Of a stretch of 64,000 nt of DNA, positions 38,431 to 48,776 are shown in pieces. Source of the DNA: Halopseudomonas oceani (GTDB lineage Bacteria > Pseudomonadota > Gammaproteobacteria > Pseudomonadales > Pseudomonadaceae); assembly GCF_002903165.1 (NCBI RefSeq), contig NZ_PPSK01000009.1, forward strand, positions 62,001 to 126,000, read 5' to 3'. Both the position numbers and the translations under genes were made by a program. The notes under the pieces were generated by a model. That model made no database searches and was not told where the DNA came from. It was given only the letters and a program-made list of their open reading frames with translations. The stretch's first letter is position 1, and each line of letters starts with the position of its first letter.

Positions 38431-38470
38431 TGCATAGTGCAGCGGTGAATTTATCCGCTCGAGAGCGTCT

Positions 38471-38953
38471 ATGCGATTGACCACCAAGGGTCGTTACGCC
38501 GTTACAGCTATGCTGGATCTGGCGTTGCACGAGGACCAGGGCCCCATCACGCTGGCTGACATTTCCATGCGTCAGGGCGTATCCATTTCCTATCTTGAAC
38601 AGCTGTTTGCCAAGCTGCGTCGCGGCAAGCTGGTCGAGAGTGTTCGCGGCCCCGGCGGCGGCTACAAGCTGGCAGGCGGGGCGGCGGCAATCAGTGTTGC
38701 GCAGATCGTCGAGGCAGTGAACGACTCGATGGATGCGACGCGCTGTCTGGGTAAGGGCGACTGCCAGGACGGCGCTGTCTGCCTGACCCACCATCTTTGG
38801 TCTGACCTGAGCGCCAGGCTGCGCCAGTTTCTCGATGAGATCAGTCTGGCCGATCTGGTTTCGCGCGAAGATATTCAGCGCGTCAGCTCGCGGCAGGATC
38901 ATTGCGCTACCAACGTGCGTAGCAGCATCAGCGCGCTCGAGCGAATTATCTAA
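38471..38953 (+). CDS. iscR: Rrf2-family Fe-S regulator IscR
   Basis: A 160-residue winged-helix regulator. N-terminus [20 protein letters not shown] and HTH region [20 protein letters not shown] are typical. The [2Fe-2S] ligands C92, C98, C104 and H107 have exactly the E. coli IscR numbering ([18 protein letters not shown]). It senses Fe-S status and represses its own operon when loaded; in other bacteria the apo form activates suf genes. Here it is the first gene of a SUF operon, not of isc genes; sufB starts 107 bases on. Confidence 0.95.
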   Translation: MRLTTKGRYAVTAMLDLALHEDQGPITLADISMRQGVSISYLEQLFAKLRRGKLVESVRGPGGGYKLAGGAAAISVAQIVEAVNDSMDATRCLGKGDCQDGAVCLTHHLWSDLSARLRQFLDEISLADLVSREDIQRVSSRQDHCATNVRSSISALERII

Positions 38954-39060
38954 AGAGTCGTAGAACTCTCCACGCATGCAGCGCCACCGGGTGGACGCGT
39001 GCCTGAATCAAGAAGTGGCAGTCGCGCTATCAGCGTCGGCTGTAATATTGAGGTGATACC

Positions 39061-40497
<1,437 letters not shown>

Positions 40498-40549
40498 TTG
40501 CCTGTTGGTGCAGCTCAAAACGGTTAAAGTAATTTATCAGGCATAAATG

Positions 40550-41299
40550 ATGCTAAATATCAAAGACTTGTACGCGAAAGTTGAAGAGAAAGATATCCTC
40601 AAAGGCCTGTCCATCGAGGTCAAGCCAGGCGAAGTTCACGCCATCATGGGCCCCAATGGCTCAGGCAAAAGCACCATGGGTAACGTGCTTTCTGGTCGGC
40701 CCGGTTACGAAGCCACTGCCGGCAGCGTCACCTTCAAGGGGCACGACCTGCTGGAGATGGAAACCGAGGAGCGTGCACGTGAAGGTTTGTTCCTGGCGTT
40801 TCAGTACCCGGTTGAGATTCCCGGCGTCAGCAACATGGAATTCCTCAAGGCGGCGGTTGATGCCAAGCGCAAGCACCGGGGGCTGGATGAGATTTCCTCG
40901 GTCGACTTTCTCAAGCTGGCACGCGAGACCTGCAAGCGCGTCAACCTGGACGCCAGCTTCCTGAAGCGCGGCGTCAACGAAGGGTTCTCCGGCGGCGAGA
41001 AGAAGCGCAATGAGATCATGCAGATGATGCTGCTGGAACCGGATCTGTGCATTCTCGACGAGACTGACTCCGGTTTGGATATCGATGCCCTGCAAGTGGT
41101 TGCCGACGGCGTTAACGCGATGCGTGACGGCAAGCGCAGCTTCCTGGTGGTAACCCACTATCAGCGTCTGCTGGACTACATCGTGCCGGATTACGTGCAC
41201 GTCCTGGCTGGTGGCCGCATCGTCAAATCCGGCGACAAGAGTCTGGCTCTGGAGCTGGAAGCCAAGGGTTACGGCTGGCTTGAAAGCGAGGTGGTCTGA
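40550..41299 (+). CDS. sufC: Fe-S assembly ATPase SufC
   Basis: A 249-residue soluble ABC-type ATPase that drives conformational change in SufBCD. Walker A GPNGSGKST (about residues 34-42), signature FSGGEKKRNEIMQM, Walker B CILDETDSGLDIDAL and switch histidine in VVTHYQR. E. coli SufC starts MLSIKDL, so I prefer the ATG at 40550 over the one three bases earlier. sufD starts four bases after its stop. Confidence 0.97.
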   Translation: MLNIKDLYAKVEEKDILKGLSIEVKPGEVHAIMGPNGSGKSTMGNVLSGRPGYEATAGSVTFKGHDLLEMETEERAREGLFLAFQYPVEIPGVSNMEFLKAAVDAKRKHRGLDEISSVDFLKLARETCKRVNLDASFLKRGVNEGFSGGEKKRNEIMQMMLLEPDLCILDETDSGLDIDALQVVADGVNAMRDGKRSFLVVTHYQRLLDYIVPDYVHVLAGGRIVKSGDKSLALELEAKGYGWLESEVV

Positions 41300-41303
41300 T
41301 CCG

Positions 41304-42611
41304 ATGAGTGATTTTCAACAGACGGCCTTGCAGCTCGCTGCACAGCAACAGTCTCCCGAGTGGTTGGCTGACCTGCGCAAGCAGGGCGCCAGCACCTGGG
41401 CCGAGGCCAGCTGGCCGGGCCGCAAGACCGAAAACTGGAAGTACCTGTCGCTGGCTCCGCTGCAGCAATACTCGCAGCTCGATTGGGGTTCTACCTCGGA
41501 CGCGCAGGCGCTGGCTGATGTCGAACAGCTTGAGCTGGATGCGACCCGTCTGGTGTTTATCAACGGCCGATTCAGTGCCGAGCATTCAAGCAGCTTGCCG
41601 ACGGGGATTGTCCGTTTTGGTGAGGCTGACAGCGCCCAGCAGGCGTTGATTCGGCAGCACTTGGGGCAGGTAGTCGACAGTGATCGGCACCTGTTCGCAG
41701 CGCTCAGCAATGCCTGGGCTGCTGACGGTGTGCTGGTGCATGTCGGGCGTAATCAGCGCCTGGAAAAACCGCTGTACGTTGTCAATATCAGTACGCCACA
41801 GCGTACACCGGTCGCTGCCAGTCAGCGCCTGCTGCTGGTGCTGGAAGACAACGCCGAGGCTGAACTGATCGAGCATTACGCATCAGATGTGCATGCGCAA
41901 AACGGCTTTGTAAACAGCCTGACTGAAGTGGTTGTGGGCAACAATGCGCAAGTGCAGCACTATCGTATCAACCTGGAGCAGGAAGACCTGCTGCATGTTG
42001 GTGGTGTGCATGTGAACCTGCAGCGTGATGCCCGTTTCCACGGCTTTACGCTGGCTCAGGGCAGTCGCCTAAAGCGCATCGACTATCAGGTCAACATGCT
42101 GGGCGAAGGTGCGCACCTAGATCTGAACGGCATCTACCTGCCGCGTAACCGCCAAGTCATCGACTATCACACCAATGTTGAGCATTGCGTGCCACATTGC
42201 ACCAGCAACGAGGTGTTTCGCGGCATCATCGGTGACTCGGCGAAGGCCGTATTCAATGGCCGCATTCACATTCATCCGCAGGCGCAGAAGACGCTCGCTG
42301 AACTCAGCAACAAAAACTTGCTGACTTCGCGCTCCGCCGAGATCAATACCAAGCCCGAATTGGAAATCTACGCAGACGACGTGCGCTGTGCCCACGGTGC
42401 AACCATCAGCCAGCTGGATGAGACGTCGCTGTATTACCTGCAGAGTCGCGGTGTATCCAAGGCCGATGCGATCACTATGCTGAGCTTTGGCTTTATCAAC
42501 GAACTGCTGAGTCAGGTACCGGAACAGGCTGTGCAGGATTACCTGCGTCCTCGCCTGGTCTCGCTGTTCGGTCAACCCAGCGAGATGGTAGGGCAGCTTG
42601 GCTATGAATGA
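41304..42611 (+). CDS. sufD: Fe-S assembly scaffold subunit SufD
   Basis: A 435-residue paralogue of SufB that completes the SufBC2D scaffold. PGRKTENWKYLSLAPL near the start and the C-terminal core HCVPHCTSNEVFRGIIGDSAKAVFNGRI, ending in CAHGATISQLDETSLYYLQSRGV, are typical. The start at 41304 is four bases after sufC; the frame is open upstream inside sufC. It overlaps sufS by eight bases. Confidence 0.96.
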   Translation: MSDFQQTALQLAAQQQSPEWLADLRKQGASTWAEASWPGRKTENWKYLSLAPLQQYSQLDWGSTSDAQALADVEQLELDATRLVFINGRFSAEHSSSLPTGIVRFGEADSAQQALIRQHLGQVVDSDRHLFAALSNAWAADGVLVHVGRNQRLEKPLYVVNISTPQRTPVAASQRLLLVLEDNAEAELIEHYASDVHAQNGFVNSLTEVVVGNNAQVQHYRINLEQEDLLHVGGVHVNLQRDARFHGFTLAQGSRLKRIDYQVNMLGEGAHLDLNGIYLPRNRQVIDYHTNVEHCVPHCTSNEVFRGIIGDSAKAVFNGRIHIHPQAQKTLAELSNKNLLTSRSAEINTKPELEIYADDVRCAHGATISQLDETSLYYLQSRGVSKADAITMLSFGFINELLSQVPEQAVQDYLRPRLVSLFGQPSEMVGQLGYE

Positions 42612-43845
42612 TCTCACGAAGCGGCTACCGTTTGACGCCGAGCGTGTGCGTGCCGATTTCCCGATTCTGAATCAGGAGGTCAACGGCCACCCGCTGGTGT
42701 ATCTTGATAACGCCGCGACTACCCAGAAACCGCGCGCGGTCATTCAGGCCCTGGTTGACTATTACGAGCAGGACAACAGCAACGTCCACCGTGGTGCGCA
42801 CGCGCTGGCGGACCGGGCGACGCAGAAGTTTGAGGCTGCGCGAGTCAAGGTCGCCGAGTTTATCAACGCGCCTGAAGCGCGCCAGGTGATCTGGACTCGC
42901 GGCACCACCGAGAGTATCAATCTCGTGGCCGCCAGTTGGGGGCGAGCCAACCTCCAGGCGGGAGATCGGGTGCTGGTCTCGGCGATGGAACACCATTCCA
43001 ACATCGTACCGTGGCAACTGGTGGCGGCGGAGAAGGGGGCCAGCGTTGAACCTATTCCAGTGGACGCCAACGGCACGTTGGACCTGGCGGCGCTGGAAAC
43101 AATGCTCGATGAGCGTGTCAGGATGGTTGCCTGTGGCCACGTTTCCAATGCCTTGGGCACCGTCAATCCGGTTGCCGATGTGGTGCGTCTGGCCCACGCG
43201 GTGGGCGCGCTGGTCTTGATTGATGGTGCGCAGGCCGTCAGTCACTGGCCAGTGGATGTTCAGGCGCTGGATTGTGACTTCTACGCTTTCTCTGCACATA
43301 AGCTGTTTGGTCCGACCGGCCTCGGCGTGCTGTACGGCAAGCGTGATCTACTGGAGGCCATGCCGCCCTATCAGGGTGGTGGCGAGATGATCGAGACCGT
43401 GAGTTTCGCCGGCACATCCTTCAACCAGCTGCCCTACAAGTTTGAGGCGGGTACTCCGGATATTGCGGGGGTGATCGCCTTTGGTGCCGCCATCGACTAT
43501 CTGAACCAGCTGGATCGCGCCGGGGCTGCAGCCCATGAACAGGCTCTGCTGGACTATGCCGAAGAGCGCGCACGGGCAACCCCCGGTGTTCGCCTGGTTG
43601 GCACTTCTGCACACAAGACCAGCGTGATGAGCTTCCTGCTGGAAGGCGCGCACCCTAATGATGTCGGTATGCTGCTGGATCAGCAGGGCGTGGCGGTTCG
43701 CACCGGTAACCACTGCGCGCAGCCAATCATGGAGCAGCTCGGTATTCCGGGCACGGTGCGGGCCAGTTTGGCTTTCTATAACACCCGTGCAGATATAGAC
43801 AGGCTGTTTGAAGCGCTGGAAAAAGTACGGCAGTTTCTGATTTAA
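42604..43845 (+). CDS. sufS: Cysteine desulfurase SufS (group II)
   Basis: A 413-residue PLP enzyme that removes sulfur from cysteine for cluster assembly. PLP lysine K233 in SAHKLFGPTG, catalytic C371 in RTGNHCAQPIM, and the PLP-binding TRGTTESINLVA are present. The short active-site loop and the RTGNHCAQP motif mark the SufS/CsdA group, which needs a SufE partner, encoded three genes downstream. It starts inside the end of sufD. Confidence 0.96.
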   Translation: MNDLTKRLPFDAERVRADFPILNQEVNGHPLVYLDNAATTQKPRAVIQALVDYYEQDNSNVHRGAHALADRATQKFEAARVKVAEFINAPEARQVIWTRGTTESINLVAASWGRANLQAGDRVLVSAMEHHSNIVPWQLVAAEKGASVEPIPVDANGTLDLAALETMLDERVRMVACGHVSNALGTVNPVADVVRLAHAVGALVLIDGAQAVSHWPVDVQALDCDFYAFSAHKLFGPTGLGVLYGKRDLLEAMPPYQGGGEMIETVSFAGTSFNQLPYKFEAGTPDIAGVIAFGAAIDYLNQLDRAGAAAHEQALLDYAEERARATPGVRLVGTSAHKTSVMSFLLEGAHPNDVGMLLDQQGVAVRTGNHCAQPIMEQLGIPGTVRASLAFYNTRADIDRLFEALEKVRQFLI

Positions 43846-43857
43846 GGAGTACTGCAG

Positions 43858-44214
43858 ATGAGCGTTGAATCCTTTGATCCCAAACAGCAGGCGGTTACGG
43901 TTACTCCGGCTGCATTGGCACATTTCCGTCGTCAGCTGAGTGGTCAGCAGGGCAAGGCTGTCCGTCTTAGCGTGAAAAAGAGCGGTTGTACCGGCTTCAT
44001 GTACGCCATTGATCTGGTGGAGCAGGCGAGCGATAGCGACCTGCACTACCAGCTTGACGATCAGGTCGAGTTGCTGGTGGACGGCAACAGCCTGCAGGTA
44101 CTCTCCGGTACCGAGATTGACCTGGTCCGCGAGGGCATCAACCAGCAGATCAAGTTCATCAATCCTAACGTCAAGGACGAATGCGGCTGCGGCGAGAGCT
44201 TCAGCGTCAACTGA
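43858..44214 (+). CDS. sufA: A-type Fe-S carrier protein (SufA/IscA family)
   Basis: A 118-residue HesB/IscA-fold protein that carries clusters from the scaffold to targets. The three conserved cysteines are C44 (SVKKSGCTGFMY), C109 and C111 (DECGCGESF). AAGGAG precedes the start, 12 bases after sufS. Whether it is orthologous to SufA or IscA by descent is not decided by sequence alone; context says SufA. Confidence 0.92.
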   Translation: MSVESFDPKQQAVTVTPAALAHFRRQLSGQQGKAVRLSVKKSGCTGFMYAIDLVEQASDSDLHYQLDDQVELLVDGNSLQVLSGTEIDLVREGINQQIKFINPNVKDECGCGESFSVN

Positions 44215-44229
44215 TCATCTGTCCTGTTC

Positions 44230-44255
44230 ACGGCTCGCCTGCGGGGGCGGGCCGT
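44230..44255 (+). terminator. Weak terminator-like hairpin inside the suf operon
   Basis: ACGGCTCGCC pairs with GGCGGGCCGT (one G-T wobble) around a six-base loop, followed by TATCTTTT. It lies between sufA and sufT, 20 bases before the sufT start. It may lower expression of sufT and sufE relative to the genes before it. Confidence 0.5.
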
Positions 44256-44275
44256 TATCTTTTCGAGGAAACCCG

Positions 44276-44809
44276 ATGGAACGTCGCATGGTGGTAGCCC
44301 GGGCCGATTGTCCGGCACGCCGAGTTCCCGATGGAACACCCCTGACCATCCCCAAAGATACCTTCGTGACTATCACCCAGGCGCTTGGCGGCAACTACAC
44401 TGTGACCTACAACGGTCAGATGGTGCGTGTTGATGGCACCGATGCCGAGGCGCTTGGGCTGGAGCCCGAGCTGCTGTCCTTCCCGGAGCCAGTCGATGAA
44501 CAGATTCGGGAGGAGCAAGTCTGGGCCGCCCTCAAGACTGTCTACGATCCGGAAATTCCGGTCGACCTGGTCAATCTGGGGCTGATTTATGATGTCGCCG
44601 TCGACCAGTCTGCCCACAAGGTGACCATCCAGATGACGCTTACCGCGCCCGGCTGCGGGATGGGAACGGTACTGGTTGGCGACGTCGAGTATCGCGTCAA
44701 GCTGGTGCCTAACGTCGACGAGGTCAAGGTTGACCTGGTGTTCGATCCACCCTGGCAGCGGCATATGATGAGCGAAGAAGCGCAGCTCGAAACCGGCATG
44801 TTTTTCTGA
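44276..44809 (+). CDS. sufT: Fe-S assembly auxiliary protein SufT (DUF59/MIP18 domain)
   Basis: A 177-residue protein. The first 75 residues are the SufT-specific part (VPDGTPLTIPKDTFVTITQA, LGGNYTVTYNGQMVRVDG). The rest is a DUF59 domain (VYDPEIPVDLVNLGLIYDVAV, then LTAPGCGMGTVL with the conserved cysteine). The family helps Fe-S protein maturation. GAGGAA precedes the ATG at 44276; the open frame upstream overlaps sufA and is not used. sufE follows after 12 bases. Confidence 0.92.
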   Translation: MERRMVVARADCPARRVPDGTPLTIPKDTFVTITQALGGNYTVTYNGQMVRVDGTDAEALGLEPELLSFPEPVDEQIREEQVWAALKTVYDPEIPVDLVNLGLIYDVAVDQSAHKVTIQMTLTAPGCGMGTVLVGDVEYRVKLVPNVDEVKVDLVFDPPWQRHMMSEEAQLETGMFF

Positions 44810-44821
44810 GGACGGCAGCAC

Positions 44822-45238
44822 ATGAGTCGATTTGGTACGGAAATCACCAGTGAGGATATCGTTGATACCCTGTCGTTTTTCGACAGCTGGGAAGACCGCT
44901 ACAAGTACATCATTGATCTGGGCAGGGAATTACCCGAGCTGGATCCGAGCCAGCGTACTGAAGAAAACCTGGTGCGTGGATGCCAAAGCCAGGTCTGGCT
45001 GGTCAGTCGCCGCGACGGTGACAGGCTGTATTTTGACGCTGACAGCGATGCCTTTATCGTCAAGGGGCTGCTTGCTGTTGTCCTTGCAGCGTATAACGGT
45101 AAGCGTGTCGAGGAGATTCGTGCCTTCGACGTTGAAGCCTACTTCACTCAACTGAACCTGCTCAAGCACCTCAGCGTGACCCGTGGCAATGGCCTGCGGG
45201 CGATGGTTCAGCGTATCCAGGCTGCAGCTGCAGCCTGA
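44822..45238 (+). CDS. sufE: Sulfur acceptor protein SufE
   Basis: A 138-residue protein that takes persulfide sulfur from SufS and passes it to SufB. The acceptor cysteine is C54 in RGCQSQVWL, and SWEDRYKYIIDLGRELPELD at the N-terminus is typical. Last gene of the iscR-suf operon. The following gene is unrelated, and I see only a short GC-rich hairpin (GGTCGCG/CGCGACC) in the 129-base gap. Confidence 0.95.
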   Translation: MSRFGTEITSEDIVDTLSFFDSWEDRYKYIIDLGRELPELDPSQRTEENLVRGCQSQVWLVSRRDGDRLYFDADSDAFIVKGLLAVVLAAYNGKRVEEIRAFDVEAYFTQLNLLKHLSVTRGNGLRAMVQRIQAAAAA

Positions 45239-45367
45239 GCGTTATGCCTGTCGCTTACGTGACGGTTGTGCTTGACTGAGACAACAGCTATGGTCGCGTC
45301 GCGACCTGTCCCGCAGGCTTGATGTCGTGCGGCAGACTATAAAAATAACAACATAAGAGTTTTCTGA

Positions 45368-46372
45368 ATGCGCACCTTCTGGTCCAGACTGAGGGATGAC
45401 TTTCAGTTGTCCATCATTACCCTGGTCGGTGTCCTCGCCGTTCTGGGCGTGACTCCCTATGCCGTCTACCGGTTGGGTGAACGCAATTGGCTGGTGGGGC
45501 TTACCGATACCTTTCTCGTCAGCAGCACGCTGATGGCGGTGCTCTACGCCTGGCGTACCGGCGATACCATTCGGCCCGGACAATTTCTTGCTGCCATTTA
45601 CTCACTGGGCGCATTTCTGGTCAGCATCAAGCTGGGTACCAACGGCGTGTTCTGGATGTACGTCCTGATTCTGTTCAACTTCTTCGTGGTTCCGCCGCTG
45701 CAGAGCGTCATCGTTACTCAGGTGACGTTGGCCGCGGTGTGCCTGTTTGGCTGGCTGCATCCGGGGCAGGTGTTTGCGAGCGGCTATCAGATGGGCTCGT
45801 TTATCGTGACTTATGAACTGGCCAGTCTGTTTGCCTTTGTGTTCGCCTTTCGTGGCAGGGCGCAGCGCAAACAGCTTTCCCAGTTGGCGACGGAAGACCC
45901 GCTTACCGGCATAGGGAACCGCCGGACCATGGATCGCGAGCTGGATATTGCACTGGCTGACAGCAAGCGCTATGACCTGAGTTTTGGCTTGCTGGTGATG
46001 GATCTGGACCACTTCAAGCAGATCAACGACCAGTTTGGCCATGCGGCCGGGGACGATGTGCTGGTTCGCTTTGTGCGCCTGGTCAGCGATGCCTGTAGGG
46101 CCTCAGACCGCTTGTTTCGTCTCGGGGGTGAAGAGTTCGTCCTGCTGGTTCCGAAGGTTGACGATGCGGGGCTATCCGGGATCGCGAAGAAGATCCAGCA
46201 GTGCGTGCGTGAAGGATTGAAACGCCCCGATGGTAAGCCTGTCACGGTGTCTATCGGTGGTTGTTTGCTGGGTGCCCACGCGGAGCGCGAGCACTGGCTA
46301 AAGGAGGCGGATGAATGTCTCTATGCGGCAAAGGATGCCGGCCGTGACTGCGTGGTTATTGCGGGTCGCTGA
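45368..46372 (+). CDS. Membrane-bound diguanylate cyclase (GGDEF)
   Basis: A 334-residue protein. Five to six hydrophobic helices span residues 15-162, a MASE-type sensor. The GGDEF domain spans about 170-332 with an intact active-site motif GGEEF (253-257), a metal aspartate in VMDLDHFKQINDQFGH and an inhibitory I-site RASD (244-247) six residues before it. It should make c-di-GMP from GTP and be product-inhibited. The input signal is unknown. Stands alone after the suf operon. Confidence 0.93.
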   Translation: MRTFWSRLRDDFQLSIITLVGVLAVLGVTPYAVYRLGERNWLVGLTDTFLVSSTLMAVLYAWRTGDTIRPGQFLAAIYSLGAFLVSIKLGTNGVFWMYVLILFNFFVVPPLQSVIVTQVTLAAVCLFGWLHPGQVFASGYQMGSFIVTYELASLFAFVFAFRGRAQRKQLSQLATEDPLTGIGNRRTMDRELDIALADSKRYDLSFGLLVMDLDHFKQINDQFGHAAGDDVLVRFVRLVSDACRASDRLFRLGGEEFVLLVPKVDDAGLSGIAKKIQQCVREGLKRPDGKPVTVSIGGCLLGAHAEREHWLKEADECLYAAKDAGRDCVVIAGR

Positions 46373-46444
46373 TGTTCATCAGCTTGCAGCTGATCGGCAG
46401 CCTCTCTACTATCGGCTGATATACGTGGTATGGAGGGTAACCCC

Positions 46445-46798
46445 ATGAAAGCAACCTTTACTGATCGCGAGTTCTGGAGAAAGCTGAGTTCTCATGCGCG
46501 GCTGGCAGGACGTGAAGTCGTCGAGAAGGCGCTGTGCCTCTATTATGCTGCGCGTCGCCCGGAGACACCTGCGTGGGCTAAAGCGGTCATCGTCAGTGTC
46601 CTGGCGTACTTCATTGCTCCGCTGGATGCGATCCCGGACTTCACGCCGCTGCTCGGTTTCACCGATGATCTGGGCGTGTTTGCCAGTGCGCTGGCGATGG
46701 TTGCGATGTACATCGACAGCGATGTGCAGGCCGATGCCCGACGCCGTGCAGACAGCTGGTTCGGCCCGTTCATCGAAGAGGTTGATGAGGCGCGTTGA
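46445..46798 (+). CDS. YkvA family (DUF1232) membrane protein
   Basis: A 117-residue protein. The core VIVSVLAYFIAPLDAIPDFTPLLGFTDDLGVFASALAMV (about 50-88) holds the conserved YFI-P-DAIPD motif of DUF1232 and one or two hydrophobic helices. Function unknown. GGAGGGT precedes the ATG at 46445. It converges with the DUF411 gene, whose stop codon is only three bases away. Confidence 0.85.
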   Translation: MKATFTDREFWRKLSSHARLAGREVVEKALCLYYAARRPETPAWAKAVIVSVLAYFIAPLDAIPDFTPLLGFTDDLGVFASALAMVAMYIDSDVQADARRRADSWFGPFIEEVDEAR

Positions 46799-46801
46799 GC
46801 G

Positions 46802-47221
46802 TCAATGCTCGCTGTAAACGCGCTGGCTGCCATCAGCGCCAACCGCGATGACGTGGTAGGCGTCGTGTCGGTCTCCCATCTCCATTCCTGGTGAGCCGAC
46901 AGGCATGCCCGGCACTGCAAGTCCACGCAGGTCGCTGGTGTCGTCCAGGGCCAGAATGTCGCTGGCTGGCACGTGGCCCTCGATAAAAATCCCTTTGTAA
47001 ACGGCGGTATGGCAGGAGCGCAGGGCTGGTGAAACGCCCAGTTCCTGCTTGAGTGCGACTACCTGCGAAGTTACGTGGTCGGTGACTTCGAAGCCGTTTT
47101 CTTCCAGGTGCTCAATCCAGGCATGGCAGCAGCCGCATGATGGGTCACGGTACACGTCTATTTCGGCCGCCTGGGCGACGCTGGAAAGCAGCAACAGACC
47201 GCCAGCAAACAGTTTTTTCAT
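46802..47221 (-). CDS. DUF411 periplasmic metal-binding-type protein
   Basis: A 139-residue protein with a cleavable signal peptide (KKLFAGGLLLLSSVAQAAE, about 1-19). The mature part has DPSCGCCHAWIEHL with a CGCC site, then LRSCHTAVYKGIFIEGHVP and a Met-rich loop (GMPVGSPGMEMGDRHD). These are marks of DUF411, often linked to copper handling; the Cys and Met residues could bind Cu(I). No other copper gene is adjacent. Confidence 0.87.
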   Translation of the reverse strand: MKKLFAGGLLLLSSVAQAAEIDVYRDPSCGCCHAWIEHLEENGFEVTDHVTSQVVALKQELGVSPALRSCHTAVYKGIFIEGHVPASDILALDDTSDLRGLAVPGMPVGSPGMEMGDRHDAYHVIAVGADGSQRVYSEH

Positions 47222-47375
47222 TTCAGGTTCTCCTGCTCGTTCTGACTTGCGACGCTGCGCCAGGCTAGCTGCTCTGGTACCATTGCGGCGCTTGAAGGGG
47301 AGGCTCGAGACTATCCGTTTGGCGCTTGGGTGTCACCCTGAGGTTCTGTTCAAACCTGCATGCGGTCGTTGCACC

Positions 47376-48545
47376 ATGTTTCCTGGCGTGTCCAGTCTGT
47401 TTAATTACCTGTATTACCAACGCTATTACCGCCGTTGCGGCTCGCTGGCTTTGCTGTGTCTGCTGCTAGCACAGCCGGCGGTGGCGATGCAGGTCGTCTT
47501 CATCAGCCCGGGTAAGTCCAACGAACCCTTCTGGGTCGATGCTGCGGAAGGGTTGCAGCACGCGGCAGGCAGTCTCGGCATTGAACTTGAAATCCTCTAT
47601 GCCGAGCGCAATCACTTGGCCCAGCTCAGCCTCGCCCGTGAAGTGGTCGGGCGGCCGGCGGAGCGGCGGCCGGATTATCTGTTGGTTGCTGCAGACAAGC
47701 AGACATTACCGGGCCAGCTTGAGATTGCCGAGCGCGCTGGTGTTCGTGTTTTTTCTGCCTACAACGGGGTGCAGGACGCTGAGCGGGGCATGCTCGGTTA
47801 TCCGCGAGAGCACTTGCACTACTGGTTGGGAAGTTTGGTGCCAAACGCACAAGAGGCGGGGTATCTGACTGCACAGGCTCTGATCAGGCAGGGGCTAGCC
47901 CAATTTCAGTCGCCAGACGAAGCGATGCTGGAGATGCTGGCTATATCCGGTGATCGTGCAACCGACAGCTCCCGGCGACGTACCTACGGCATGGAGCTGG
48001 CGGTTGCCGAGTATCCGCAGGTGGCACTGCGTCAGACGGTCTATGCTGACTGGCAGCGAGATATCGCTCGCTATCAGACGCCGATTCTACTCAAACGCTA
48101 CCCTCGTACCCGGCTGCTCTGGACGGGTAGCGACCTGATGGCCTTCGGCGCGCTGGAGGCCATTCGTGGTGCGGGGCTCAAGCCCGCCCGTGACCTTCTG
48201 GTATCAACCGTCAACATGACCGAGCGCGCCACCAGATCGTTGCTCGACGGTGAGTTGCAGTCTATGGCTGGAGGGCACCACCTGGCGGCAGCCTGGGCGC
48301 TAGTAGTCTTGTACGACTATGACCACGGGGTTGATTTTGCTGAATCAGAAGGGCTTGAGATGGAGCGCAGTATGTTTGCGCTCTTTGACCCGCAGATGGC
48401 AGAGGTATACCTGAATTATCTTGCCGCTGGGCGGCCACAGGTCAACTATTGCCGTTTCAGTAAGGTCTGCAATCCTGCGCGTAAGGAATATGACTTCTCC
48501 ATTCGTGGCTGGCTGCAGGCCGCAGAAGCGGCCGCCAGTCCATGA
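47376..48545 (+). CDS. Orphan sugar-type periplasmic binding protein
   Basis: A 389-residue protein with an N-terminal signal (CGSLALLCLLLAQPAVAMQV, residues about 22-41) and a type I periplasmic-binding fold (VVFISPGKSNEPFWVDAAEG, PDYLLVAADKQTLPGQLEIA, LLWTGSDLMAFGALEAIRGA). It resembles RbsB/AraF-like ABC binding proteins, but no permease or ATPase gene is near, so it may feed a sensor or a distant transporter. Two C-terminal cysteines (YCRFSKVCNP) might form a disulfide. The ATG at 47376 is chosen for the signal peptide; the frame is open much further upstream over the DUF411 gene. Confidence 0.75.
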   Translation: MFPGVSSLFNYLYYQRYYRRCGSLALLCLLLAQPAVAMQVVFISPGKSNEPFWVDAAEGLQHAAGSLGIELEILYAERNHLAQLSLAREVVGRPAERRPDYLLVAADKQTLPGQLEIAERAGVRVFSAYNGVQDAERGMLGYPREHLHYWLGSLVPNAQEAGYLTAQALIRQGLAQFQSPDEAMLEMLAISGDRATDSSRRRTYGMELAVAEYPQVALRQTVYADWQRDIARYQTPILLKRYPRTRLLWTGSDLMAFGALEAIRGAGLKPARDLLVSTVNMTERATRSLLDGELQSMAGGHHLAAAWALVVLYDYDHGVDFAESEGLEMERSMFALFDPQMAEVYLNYLAAGRPQVNYCRFSKVCNPARKEYDFSIRGWLQAAEAAASP

Positions 48546-48554
48546 TGCTTTGGG

Positions 48555-48716
48555 TTAGTCGCGTTTGGCGATGATCCACACCGCATGCACGATGCCGGGA
48601 ATATAGCCGAGCAGTGTCAGTAGGATGTTCAGCCAGAAGGCGCCGCCAAAACCGACTTGCAGGAAGACACCCAGCGGTGGCAGCAAAATGGCGATCAGTA
48701 CGCGAATCAGATCCAT
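48555..48716 (-). CDS. YqaE/Pmp3-family small membrane protein
   Basis: A 53-residue protein with two membrane helices. It begins MDLIRVLIAILLPPLGVFLQ and has FGGAFWLNILLTLLGYIPG and a terminal HAVWIIAKRD, the full Pmp3 (UPF0057) pattern. Members are linked to salt and cold stress and membrane potential in fungi and plants; bacterial roles are unclear. AAGGAAACC precedes the start. Too short for many gene finders. Confidence 0.92.
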   Translation of the reverse strand: MDLIRVLIAILLPPLGVFLQVGFGGAFWLNILLTLLGYIPGIVHAVWIIAKRD

Positions 48717-48776
48717 GCTTTGGTTTCCTTTTGTCCAGGAGTTTCATGAATTCTGACTCGCTAGCTGCCTGATCGT

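Larger units (their letters stand above)
38137..38470. other. Divergent control region between aldehyde dehydrogenase gene and iscR
   Basis: A 334-base gap holding a short tandem repeat (38223-38243), a TATAAT hexamer at 38380-38385, an IscR-type site at 38406-38430 and an overlapping promoter-like pair, TTGACT (38410-38415) and CATAGT (38433-38438), 17 bases apart. No gene is seen. Confidence 0.6.
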
